Of a stretch of 23,406 nt of DNA, positions 13,976-20,288 are shown piece by piece. Where the stretch lies: positions 1 through 23,406 of the forward strand of contig SYCM01000120.1 of assembly GCA_005786915.1 (NCBI GenBank), given 5' to 3'. The stretch comes from Bacteroidota bacterium (GTDB taxonomy: Bacteria; Bacteroidota; Bacteroidia; Flavobacteriales; Schleiferiaceae). Numbering within the stretch: position 1 is the first letter of the stretch; every line of letters begins with the position of its first letter. The notes under the pieces were generated by a model. It was given only the letters and a program-made list of their open reading frames with translations, did no database searches and was not told where the DNA came from. Position numbers and translations under genes: made by a program.

Positions 13976-14962
13976 TCAAATGTACGCGAATTTGTGCATC
14001 CAATGCACAAAGGCCTGAGGCATGCCGCGCGACGACCATTCCTCGAAGCGGAGCCAGTGGCTGAAGGCGGCAAAGTCCCTAGGAACCCGGTACACGTGCA
14101 GCCTTAACTTGCGGTGGCTCAGGCGATGTTCCACCACGTCGGCGGTCCAACCTTCGGGTGCGCCCTGCAGCAAAATCGGGGCATAAAGGCCCGACCAAAT
14201 TCCCTTTTCGGGGCGCTTGATCAGGCCAAAACGGCCGTCTTCATAGCCCACGGCAAAATGCCAGTCTTCCTCGCGCACTCGAATTGCACGGCGCTTGATC
14301 GGGAGTTCCGCGGCGCTTCCATTGGCGCGGGCGGCGCAAAATTCCGCCAAAGGGCACTCGGCGCATCGAGGCGTACGCGGAACGCACACGGCCTGCGCAA
14401 GGTCCATCACCGCTTGGTTGAAGTCGCCCGGTCGGTCAGCGGGCAGCAGGCTCGCTGCGAATTCTGCGATGAACGCTTTGCTCGCCGCGGTGTCAATGGG
14501 TTCGCGCCAGTCGGCCCACCGGGCGTACACTCGATAGGCGTTTCCGTCTAATGCGGGGACCGCCTCGCCGTTAAGAATGGAAGCCAGCGCGCCGGCCGTG
14601 TAGGGCCCGACCCCAGGCAACTTTAGCCAATCCAGGTAGCCGGTGGGCCACCCGTTTTGGTCCACGTAGCGCGCGGCCCGGTGGAGCAGATCCGCCCGCC
14701 GGTAGTAGCCTAGACCGCTCCAAAGGCCTTTAACCAATTCGGGTTCAGCCCGAGCCAAGTCCGCCACGGTTGGCAGCTCGCGCATAAATCGCTCCCAAAA
14801 CGGAAGGCCCTGATCTACCCGCGTTTGCTGTAGAATAATTTCGCTCAACCAAATGGCATAGGGATTGCGCTCCCTACGCCAAGGCAAAGGGCGTCCGTGC
14901 TGGTCGTACCACCGCAAGAGAATTTGCGCGAACGCGCTATTTTGAGTTGGTCGGTGCTTCAA
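13976..14962 (-). CDS. mutY: A/G-specific adenine glycosylase MutY
   Basis: A base-excision repair enzyme that removes A mispaired with 8-oxoG. The 328-residue product has catalytic E41 in 'WLSEIILQQTRVDQ', a helix-hairpin-helix 'LPGVGPYTAGALAS', D139 in 'ALDGNAYRVYARW', and a complete 4Fe-4S loop C193-x6-C200-x2-C203-x5-C209. A C-terminal NUDIX-like 8-oxoG recognition domain starts near 'IRVREEDWHFAVGYEDGR'. The start is TTG at 14960-14962: an in-frame TAG lies three codons upstream and no ATG or GTG occurs before the conserved core. It is the first gene of the mutY-ssb-gldE-gldD cluster. I see no good -7 box for it; the nearby TATCTTTG faces the other way, toward the HU-like gene. Confidence 0.95.
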   Translation of the reverse strand: MKHRPTQNSAFAQILLRWYDQHGRPLPWRRERNPYAIWLSEIILQQTRVDQGLPFWERFMRELPTVADLARAEPELVKGLWSGLGYYRRADLLHRAARYVDQNGWPTGYLDWLKLPGVGPYTAGALASILNGEAVPALDGNAYRVYARWADWREPIDTAASKAFIAEFAASLLPADRPGDFNQAVMDLAQAVCVPRTPRCAECPLAEFCAARANGSAAELPIKRRAIRVREEDWHFAVGYEDGRFGLIKRPEKGIWSGLYAPILLQGAPEGWTADVVEHRLSHRKLRLHVYRVPRDFAAFSHWLRFEEWSSRGMPQAFVHWMHKFAYI

Positions 14963-14977
14963 TGGGGACTATCTTTG
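14947..14977 (+). promoter_or_regulatory. Promoter of the HU-TPR-rng run
   Basis: TTG at 14947-14949, 20 nt spacer, then TATCTTTG at 14970-14977: a full match to the Bacteroidota -33/-7 pattern. It is directed toward the HU-like gene and gives a leader of about 50 nt. The -33 element lies inside the 5' end of mutY. Confidence 0.65.
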
Positions 14978-14990
14978 CGCCCGCTAAAAT

Positions 14991-15007
14991 AGGCTTCCTT
15001 TGAGCCT
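14991..15007 (+). other. Small hairpin in the HU leader
   Basis: AGGCT (14991-14995) pairs with AGCCT (15003-15007) over a 7-nt loop, within the predicted 5' leader of the HU-like gene and about 30 nt before its ATG. The stem is short; a regulatory role is possible but unsupported. Confidence 0.25.
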
Positions 15008-15036
15008 TTGACTTAAACGTTTATACCGTCAAAATC

Positions 15037-15327
15037 ATGACAAAAGCAGATATCGTATCTCGTATTGCCGACCGCACTGGCATGGAAAAAGCAGACGTCC
15101 TCGCCGTAGTTGAGGGCTTCATGCGTGAAGTAAAAGGTGGCATGGAGTCAGGAGACAACGTGTACCTCCGCGGATTTGGCAGCTTTGTGCTGAAAAAGCG
15201 CGCTCAAAAGACGGGACGCAACATTTCGAAGAACACCACCTTGGTGATTCCTGCACACTACATTCCTTCATTCAAGCCGGCCAAGACCTTCGCAGATTCT
15301 GTGAAGAAGCAGGTGCCGGTGAAGTAA
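15037..15327 (+). CDS. HU/IHF family DNA-binding protein
   Basis: A 96-residue nucleoid-associated protein that binds and bends DNA as a dimer. N-terminal helices (MTKADIVSRIADRTGMEKAD) are followed by the beta-saddle signature 'VYLRGFGSFVLKKRAQKTGRN', a DNA-contacting arm with 'TTLVIPAHYIPSFKP', and a C-terminal helix 'AKTFADSVKKQ'. Pro in 'VIPAHYIPSFKPA' is at the position that intercalates at the kink in this family. HU and IHF types cannot be safely separated here; Bacteroidota often carry several copies. It leads a plus-strand run with the TPR protein, the DUF1713 mini-protein and rng, and is driven by a good promoter 60-90 nt upstream. Confidence 0.95.
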   Translation: MTKADIVSRIADRTGMEKADVLAVVEGFMREVKGGMESGDNVYLRGFGSFVLKKRAQKTGRNISKNTTLVIPAHYIPSFKPAKTFADSVKKQVPVK

Positions 15328-15349
15328 TTCACGCTCCATCCTCCACGAA

Positions 15350-15865
15350 ATGAACCGTACGGTATGGATTGCAGCTTCCGCCATTGTCCTAGGGGCATTG
15401 GTTTTTTTGCTGTTGCCTACCTCGCCGGCTTCGACTTCCACCGAAGTTGAGTCCGCGGCGCTAAGCCCTTTGGACGCCAAAGTACGCGAAGCGGTTCGCC
15501 TCATTCAGGAGGGCACTGGGAATCCCATGGAGGCTATCACCTTGCTTCGCGAGGTGGTCGAAGAGGATCCCAAACACCGAGATGGTTTGTTTCATCTCGG
15601 TGAGTTTTCGCGCATGTCTGGGCAACTGGACCGAGCATTAGACCGATATGCGAGCATACTGGAGTACTACCCAAGCGACCACGAGGCCGCTGCACGGTAT
15701 GCCGAGACACTCGCCGACTTAGGTCGCCGTGACGAAGCCCAACAATTTGTGGCAAAGTACCTCGCGGATCACCCTGATGCTGATCTGAGCTCCTTAACGC
15801 AGCTGCGCGATTCCTGGAACGAGGGGGATGCTGAGGCACCCGCCGTGTCCGAATCTGTATTATAA
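15350..15865 (+). CDS. Membrane-anchored TPR protein
   Basis: A 171-residue protein with one N-terminal hydrophobic segment (WIAASAIVLGALVFLLLP, about 4-22), probably a signal anchor with the rest in the periplasm. A Ser/Thr-rich linker follows, then tetratricopeptide-like repeats at about 65-150. Repeat residues are visible in 'HRDGLFHLGEFSRMSGQLDRA', 'ASILEYYPSDHEAAARYAETLADLGRRDEA' and the capping 'LADHPDADL'. It is likely a protein-protein interaction scaffold; no specific partner can be read from sequence. It starts 22 nt after the HU-like gene and is followed 19 nt later by the DUF1713 mini-gene, so it is part of the HU-rng transcription unit. Confidence 0.85.
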   Translation: MNRTVWIAASAIVLGALVFLLLPTSPASTSTEVESAALSPLDAKVREAVRLIQEGTGNPMEAITLLREVVEEDPKHRDGLFHLGEFSRMSGQLDRALDRYASILEYYPSDHEAAARYAETLADLGRRDEAQQFVAKYLADHPDADLSSLTQLRDSWNEGDAEAPAVSESVL

Positions 15866-15884
15866 ACTTTTAAACGACTTAGTT

Positions 15885-15974
15885 ATGCCAAGCGGAAAGA
15901 AACGCAAGCGCCATAAGATGGCCACCCACAAACGCAAAAAGCGCCTTCGTAAGAATCGCCACAAAAAGAAATAA
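15885..15974 (+). CDS. 29-residue basic DUF1713/COX24-like protein
   Basis: A very short but convincing gene that automated calling may miss. It encodes 29 residues beginning MPSGKKRKRHKMATHKRKKR and ending RHKKK, of which more than half are Lys or Arg, with several His. The 'KRKRHKM..HKRKKRLRKNRHK' pattern is that of the AURKAIP1/COX24 (DUF1713) domain, shared with the mitochondrial small-subunit protein mS38 and resembling small actinobacterial bS22-type proteins. A ribosome-associated role is therefore likely but not shown here. It sits 19 nt after the TPR gene and 10 nt before rng. The ATG has an A-rich upstream context rather than a Shine-Dalgarno sequence, as is normal for Bacteroidota. 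Confidence 0.85.
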   Translation: MPSGKKRKRHKMATHKRKKRLRKNRHKKK

Positions 15975-15984
15975 AGGCTGAATC

Positions 15985-17535
15985 ATGCGTACCGAACTGA
16001 TTATTCAAGCCAGTGAATCGGACGCCATCATCGCCTTACTTCAAGACGGTCGCTTGACCGAACTCGTCGCTGAAAACGAGCAACAGCAGTTTTCAGTGGG
16101 CGACGTGTACCTCGGGGTGGTGCGCAAGTTAGCGCCGAGCCTCAATGCGGCTTTTGTAGATGTGGGTTACGAGAAGGATTCCTTCTTGCACTACCACGAT
16201 CTGGGCCCCCAGATTCCGACCTGGCAAAACTACCTAAAACGGGTTCGCCAGAGCAAGTACACTTCAGACCTGTCTGAAGTCGAAATCCTTCCCGAAATCG
16301 AGAAGGACGGAAGCATGGAGGTGCTCCTTAAGCCGGGCGATGAGGTGCTGGTTCAAATCACGAAGGAACCTATTTCGACCAAGGGTCCAAGGGTTACTTC
16401 GGATATCTCTATAGCGGGCCGATTTATCGTGCTCGTTCCGTTTAACGGACGGATTTCGGTCTCGCAAAAGATCCGAGACCGCAAAGAACGAGAGCGCCTG
16501 CGCAAGCTGGTGCAAAGCATACTCCCCAACGGATTTGGCGTCATCGTGCGCACCGTAGCGGAGGGAGTTACGCAAGAAGACATCGAAGCAGACCTCAACG
16601 ACCTCATCAGCCGTTGGAAGACGCTGTACCGCAACGTCCGCGGCGCTAAGCCCAAGAAGTGTGTGCTTCGCGAGATGGACCGCGCGTCGGCCTACCTGCG
16701 CGACGTCTTCAATGACAGCTTTGACCAAATCGTAGTCGATCACGAGGCCCTCTACGACGACATTAAAGGCTACGTGGAGGCAATCGCTCCGGAGCGGGCT
16801 AACATCGTCAAGCTGCACACGTCGGCCGTGCCGGTATTCCAGCATTACGGAGTGGATCGTCAAGTGAAGAGCGCATTTGGTCGTACGGTAAATATGGGCA
16901 AAGGGACCTATTTGGTCGTGGAGCACACTGAGGCCATGCACGTCATTGACGTCAACTCGGGCAACCGTTCGGGCAAGGGCGAGAGCCAAGAGGACCACGC
17001 CCTCGCGGTCAACCTGATGGCTGCTGAAGAGATTGCGCGCCAGCTTCGTTTGCGCGACATGGGCGGAATCATTTGCGTAGACTTTATCGATATGGGTAAG
17101 GGCGAACACCGCCGCGAGCTGTTCGAAAAGCTGAAGGAATTGATGGCGAGCGACCGCGCCCGCCACAAAATTTTGCCGCCGTCGAAGTTTGGTTTGGTTG
17201 AAATCACGCGCCAGCGCGTGCGCCCAGCTCAGGCCATCGAGACCAAGGAGGAGAACCCTGACGCCTTGATAGACGCCCCGATCACGCTCATTGACGCGCT
17301 CCAGCATAAGTTCGAGCAAATCACGGCGGGTCGCAAGCAGAAAAGTAAATCTGAAACCATTTACCTGCACGTGCATCCCTTTTTGGCGGCGTACCTCAAG
17401 CAGGGCTGGTTTTGGCAGACCCATGAATTTAAGTGGTCGCGCATTACCGGTCAAAAGCTGAAAGTGGTCTCTCGGGACGCGTTCAAAATGCTGGAGTACC
17501 GCTTTGCCGACGCCGAGGGTAAAAAAATCGGTTAA
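15985..17535 (+). CDS. rng: Ribonuclease G/E family endoribonuclease
   Basis: A single-strand-specific endoribonuclease for rRNA and mRNA processing. The 516-residue length fits RNase G rather than RNase E. Regions in order: N-terminal RNase H-like part with 'DGRLTELVAEN'; S1 RNA-binding domain (about 38-125, from 'SVGDVYLGVVRKLAPSLNAAFVDVG'), which carries a longer insert around 75-112 than enterobacterial enzymes; 5' sensor region (about 130-215); and a DNase I-like catalytic region with the two metal-binding Asp, D322 in 'HVIDVNSGN' and D366 in 'ICVDFIDM'. Where RNase E has its Zn-link CPxC, this protein reads N424-P425-D426-A427, so those cysteines are missing. It follows the DUF1713 mini-gene by 10 nt and is closed by a terminator. 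Confidence 0.95.
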   Translation: MRTELIIQASESDAIIALLQDGRLTELVAENEQQQFSVGDVYLGVVRKLAPSLNAAFVDVGYEKDSFLHYHDLGPQIPTWQNYLKRVRQSKYTSDLSEVEILPEIEKDGSMEVLLKPGDEVLVQITKEPISTKGPRVTSDISIAGRFIVLVPFNGRISVSQKIRDRKERERLRKLVQSILPNGFGVIVRTVAEGVTQEDIEADLNDLISRWKTLYRNVRGAKPKKCVLREMDRASAYLRDVFNDSFDQIVVDHEALYDDIKGYVEAIAPERANIVKLHTSAVPVFQHYGVDRQVKSAFGRTVNMGKGTYLVVEHTEAMHVIDVNSGNRSGKGESQEDHALAVNLMAAEEIARQLRLRDMGGIICVDFIDMGKGEHRRELFEKLKELMASDRARHKILPPSKFGLVEITRQRVRPAQAIETKEENPDALIDAPITLIDALQHKFEQITAGRKQKSKSETIYLHVHPFLAAYLKQGWFWQTHEFKWSRITGQKLKVVSRDAFKMLEYRFADAEGKKIG

Positions 17536-17556
17536 TACCTACGCTTATACTCGTTT

Positions 17557-17584
17557 AAGGCGGCCCGTGTTGGCCGCCTTTTTT
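17557..17584 (+). terminator. Rho-independent terminator after rng
   Basis: AAGGCGGCC (17557-17565) pairs perfectly with GGCCGCCTT (17572-17580) over a 6-nt loop, followed by a T-run to 17584. It begins 22 nt after the rng stop and ends only 13 nt before the recX ATG. Confidence 0.93.
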
Positions 17585-17585
17585 G

Positions 17586-17593
17586 TTTCTTCG
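17586..17593 (+). promoter_or_regulatory. Weak -7-like box before recX
   Basis: TTTCTTCG partly resembles TAnnTTTG and ends 4 nt before the recX ATG, at the same position as the better boxes of neighbouring genes. It lacks the TA, and the nearest TTG is too close, so support is weak. Confidence 0.25.
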
Positions 17594-17597
17594 CAGC

Positions 17598-18044
17598 ATG
17601 GCTTTTGCCCGCACTAAAACCTACACCCTTGACGCCGCCCGCGCGGCGATTCAGCGCTACTGCGCCTTTCAGGAGCGCTGCCAAAGCGAGGTGGCTGAGC
17701 GGCTGTATTCGATGGGCGTCCTTCCTGAGGCTCAGGCCGATTTGGTGGCCGAACTGATGGCCGACGGCTACCTCAGTGAGGAGCGGTTTGCCCGGGCCTT
17801 CGCCCGCGGAAAATTCCGCATCAAGGGCTGGGGACCGCGCAAGATTGTCCAAGGACTTCAGGCGAAGCGGGTTTCGTCGGCCTGCATCGCCGCAGGGCTC
17901 GACGAGCTGGACGCAGCCGAAATGCGGGCCTACCTCCAGCGCAAAAAAGAAGCGTTTGCCGACGAGCACGAATTTGTGCAGTGGTGCCTGCGCAAAGGAT
18001 ACGACCGCGGCCTGGCGCTCGAAGCCTTTCGGTCCGAAGCCTAG
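17598..18044 (+). CDS. recX: RecX family regulator
   Basis: A 148-residue RecX-type protein; the family binds RecA filaments and limits recombinase activity. It is almost all helical, with the three-helix repeat pattern: 'QRYCAFQERCQSEVAERLYSMGV', then 'LVAELMADGYLSEERFARAFARGKFRIKGWGPRKIVQGLQAKRV', then a third repeat. The block 'DGYLSEERFARAFARGKFRIKGWG' with the following 'KI...L' is the most diagnostic. I chose the ATG at 17598, since the upstream in-frame TTG overlaps the rng terminator tail. It follows the rng terminator directly and converges on ltaE, the two stop codons sharing CTAG at 18041-18044. recA is not in the window. Confidence 0.9.
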   Translation: MAFARTKTYTLDAARAAIQRYCAFQERCQSEVAERLYSMGVLPEAQADLVAELMADGYLSEERFARAFARGKFRIKGWGPRKIVQGLQAKRVSSACIAAGLDELDAAEMRAYLQRKKEAFADEHEFVQWCLRKGYDRGLALEAFRSEA

Positions 18045-19075
18045 CGGCGCCAGCGCCCCAGGGCGCCGAACAGCAGCTCCAGTTCGGCGTCGCCGACGTC
18101 GTAGTGAAGCACCGCCCGCAGCCAGTGCCGGTCCATGGCAATGAGGCGAATTCCGGCGGCCTCGAGGTGCGCCAAAAGCGCGTCCGCGTCCGCTCCCTCG
18201 ACCAGCCGAAACAGGACCATGTTGGTTGCAGCCGGCTTGATTTCGGCGACGTAGTCGAGCTCATTCATGAACGCGGCCAAGCGCGCTGCCCGGGCGTGGT
18301 CCTCGGCGAGCCGGTCGACGTGGTGTTCTAGGGCGTAGAGTCCGGCGGCCGCGAGGTAGCCCGCCTGCCGCATTCCGCCGCCCAACCGCTTGCGGATGCG
18401 CCGGGCCTCGGCGATGAAGGCCGACGAACCCAAGAGTACCGAGCCCACCGGCGCTCCGAGCCCCTTGGACAGGCAAATCGACAGGGAATCAAAGAGGCGT
18501 CCGTAGTCCTCGGGCTGCTCGCGGTCGGCGACGAGCGCGTTGAACAAACGAGCTCCGTCGAGATGGTAGCCCAGGCGGTGGGTGCGCGCAAACGCCCCCA
18601 GCTCGCGCAGGGACGTAAGGCCCATCGTGGTTCCGCCGCCTTTGTTGGACGTGTTTTCGGCCACGACGAGTCGGGTGGGGGCCGCGTGCACGTTGTCCAT
18701 GGGCTGCAGCAGGGCTTCGGCGTCGTGAGCGGTCAACCGGCCGAAGTCGTCGCCGCCCACCCGCACCTGGACGCCGCTGTTGAAGGCAAGGCCTCCGCCC
18801 TCGTAGTTGTACACGTGGGCCAGCTTGCTGCAGATCAATTCATCGCCGGGCCGGGTGTGCACCTTGACGGCGATCTGGTTGGTCATCGTTCCGGAGGGGC
18901 AAAATAGTCCGGCCTCGGTGCCAAAGCGCTCGGCCAGCACGGCCTCAAGCCGTTGAACCGTGGGGTCGTCGCCCAGCACGTCGTCTCCGACGGGGGCCGA
19001 AGCCATGGCGCGGAGCATACCCTCGGTGGGCCGGGTTACGGTATCTGATCGAAAATCAGCAGTCAAGTGGTTCAT
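18041..19075 (-). CDS. ltaE: Low-specificity L-threonine aldolase
   Basis: A cytosolic PLP enzyme of fold type I that cleaves L-threonine or L-allo-threonine to glycine and acetaldehyde. The 344-residue product has N-terminal 'DFRSDTVTRPTEGML', a PLP-ring-stacking His in 'SKLAHVYNYEGGG' (H87), 'ENTSNKGGGT', the PLP-pyridine Asp D173 in 'HLDGARLFNA', and the Schiff-base Lys K204 in 'SICLSKGLGAPVGS'. Length is normal. I chose the ATG at 19073-19075, 5 nt after a TACCTTCG box; the same frame stays open far upstream, but only as antisense of prfB. Stereospecificity cannot be decided from sequence. It is divergent from prfB and convergent with recX. Confidence 0.95.
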   Translation of the reverse strand: MNHLTADFRSDTVTRPTEGMLRAMASAPVGDDVLGDDPTVQRLEAVLAERFGTEAGLFCPSGTMTNQIAVKVHTRPGDELICSKLAHVYNYEGGGLAFNSGVQVRVGGDDFGRLTAHDAEALLQPMDNVHAAPTRLVVAENTSNKGGGTTMGLTSLRELGAFARTHRLGYHLDGARLFNALVADREQPEDYGRLFDSLSICLSKGLGAPVGSVLLGSSAFIAEARRIRKRLGGGMRQAGYLAAAGLYALEHHVDRLAEDHARAARLAAFMNELDYVAEIKPAATNMVLFRLVEGADADALLAHLEAAGIRLIAMDRHWLRAVLHYDVGDAELELLFGALGRWRR

Positions 19076-19080
19076 AGGTT

Positions 19081-19088
19081 CGAAGGTA
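19081..19088 (-). promoter_or_regulatory. Predicted -7 box of ltaE
   Basis: On the minus strand this reads TACCTTCG, one base from TAnnTTTG, ending exactly 5 nt before the ltaE ATG. It mirrors the prfB box on the other strand. Confidence 0.45.
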
Positions 19089-19098
19089 GGGGGTGGCG

Positions 19099-19106
19099 TA
19101 CTTTTG
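19099..19106 (+). promoter_or_regulatory. Predicted -7 box of prfB
   Basis: TACTTTTG is a perfect TAnnTTTG match ending exactly 5 nt before the prfB ATG, implying a leaderless or nearly leaderless mRNA. No exact TTG is found at -33; a TTC precedes the box by 19 nt. Confidence 0.5.
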
Positions 19107-19111
19107 CCGCC

Positions 19112-20227
19112 ATGATTTCGCCCGAGAAAATTAAGGAATACCAGCAGCGCATCCACGACCTCAAAGGATACCTGCGCCTCGAAGAAAAACGCATTATGGT
19201 CGCTAACGAAGAGGAGAAGACGGGCAATCCGAGCTTTTGGGACGACCCCAAAAAGGCCGAGCTCACCATGCGCAAGATTCGCGAGCTCAAGTACTGGATT
19301 CAAGGCTACGAAGCCGTGCAGGCTCAGATGGGCGAGGTAGAGGCGTCGGTCGAATTTTACCGGGAGGGCATCATCGACGAGTCCGACGTCGACGCCGCGG
19401 TCGCCCAACTCGAGGAGCAGCTGAGCACCATGGAGTTCCGCAACATGCTCAGCGGCGAAGAAGACAAAATGAGCGCCGTCCTGCAGGTGACTGCGGGCGC
19501 GGGGGGAACGGAGTCCTGCGACTGGGCCGGAATGCTGATGCGCATGTACCTGCGCTGGGCGGAGCGCAACGGACATAAAGTGCGCGAACTGAACTTTCAG
19601 GAGGGCGACGTGGCTGGTGTTAAGACCGTAACCCTCGAAATCGAAGGCGAATACGTTTTTGGCTACCTCAAAGGCGAGAACGGGGTGCACCGCTTGGTGC
19701 GCATCAGTCCGTTTGACTCGAACGCGCGCCGCCACACTTCGTTTGTGAGTGTGTACGTGTACCCGCTGGTCGACGACACCATCGACATTCAGGTTAACAT
19801 GGCCGACATAGAGTGGGATACGTTCCGCTCCAGCGGAGCCGGCGGCCAGAACGTCAATAAGGTTGAAACGGGCGTGCGCCTGCGCCACAAGCCCTCGGGC
19901 ATCGTGATCGAGAACACCGAGACGCGTTCGCAGCTTCAAAACAAAGAGAAGGCCATTCAGCTCCTCAAGTCGCGGCTCTACGAGCAGGTGATCGAAGAGC
20001 GTAACGCCAAGCGCAGCGAAATCGAGGCCGGAAAAAAGAAAATTGAGTGGGGGTCTCAGATCCGCAATTACGTGCTGCACCCCTACAAGCTCGTCAAAGA
20101 CGTACGCACCGGGGTAGAGACCAGCGATCCCGATTCGGTGCTTGACGGCGAGCTCGACGCCTTCCTCAAGGCCTACTTGATGTCCGACGGCCAGGCGGCC
20201 GGCGACTTTGAGGACGACGGCCTTTAG
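19112..20227 (+). CDS. prfB: Peptide chain release factor 2
   Basis: RF2 recognises UGA and UAA in the ribosomal A site and triggers peptide release. The 371-residue product has the N-terminal helical domain, the stop-codon recognition tripeptide S199-P200-F201 in 'VRISPFDSNARRH' (SPF type, hence RF2 and not RF1), and the universal G244-G245-Q246 in 'SSGAGGQNVNKVETG'. I chose the ATG at 19112, giving MISPEKIKEYQQRIHDLKGY. Many bacterial prfB genes carry an in-frame UGA and +1 frameshift right after the 'GYL' position (about codon 21-25). Here the sequence reads CTG CGC (19172-19177) and continues in one frame, so that autoregulatory site is absent. It has its own -7 box and diverges from ltaE. 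Confidence 0.97.
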   Translation: MISPEKIKEYQQRIHDLKGYLRLEEKRIMVANEEEKTGNPSFWDDPKKAELTMRKIRELKYWIQGYEAVQAQMGEVEASVEFYREGIIDESDVDAAVAQLEEQLSTMEFRNMLSGEEDKMSAVLQVTAGAGGTESCDWAGMLMRMYLRWAERNGHKVRELNFQEGDVAGVKTVTLEIEGEYVFGYLKGENGVHRLVRISPFDSNARRHTSFVSVYVYPLVDDTIDIQVNMADIEWDTFRSSGAGGQNVNKVETGVRLRHKPSGIVIENTETRSQLQNKEKAIQLLKSRLYEQVIEERNAKRSEIEAGKKKIEWGSQIRNYVLHPYKLVKDVRTGVETSDPDSVLDGELDAFLKAYLMSDGQAAGDFEDDGL

Positions 20228-20254
20228 GCCCCACGCGGTCGCTCAATCATTGCG

Positions 20255-20283
20255 TTTGGCGCGTTGCCCCTTTTGTACCTTCG
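20255..20283 (+). promoter_or_regulatory. Promoter of the T9SS cargo gene
   Basis: TTTG at 20255-20258, a 17-nt spacer, then TACCTTCG at 20276-20283, close to the Bacteroidota -33/-7 pattern. The box ends 5 nt before the ATG at 20289, again implying a leaderless mRNA. Confidence 0.5.
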
Positions 20284-20288
20284 ACGCG

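Noticed and set aside
16264..17454. A 396-codon minus-strand frame inside rng
   Set aside because: It is a shadow of the conserved RNase G gene, with no motif, no promoter and no neighbours on that strand.
19076..20080. A 335-codon upstream extension of the ltaE frame, antisense to prfB
   Set aside because: Threonine aldolases start at the chosen ATG, the extension has no family match, and it lies entirely opposite the highly conserved prfB gene.
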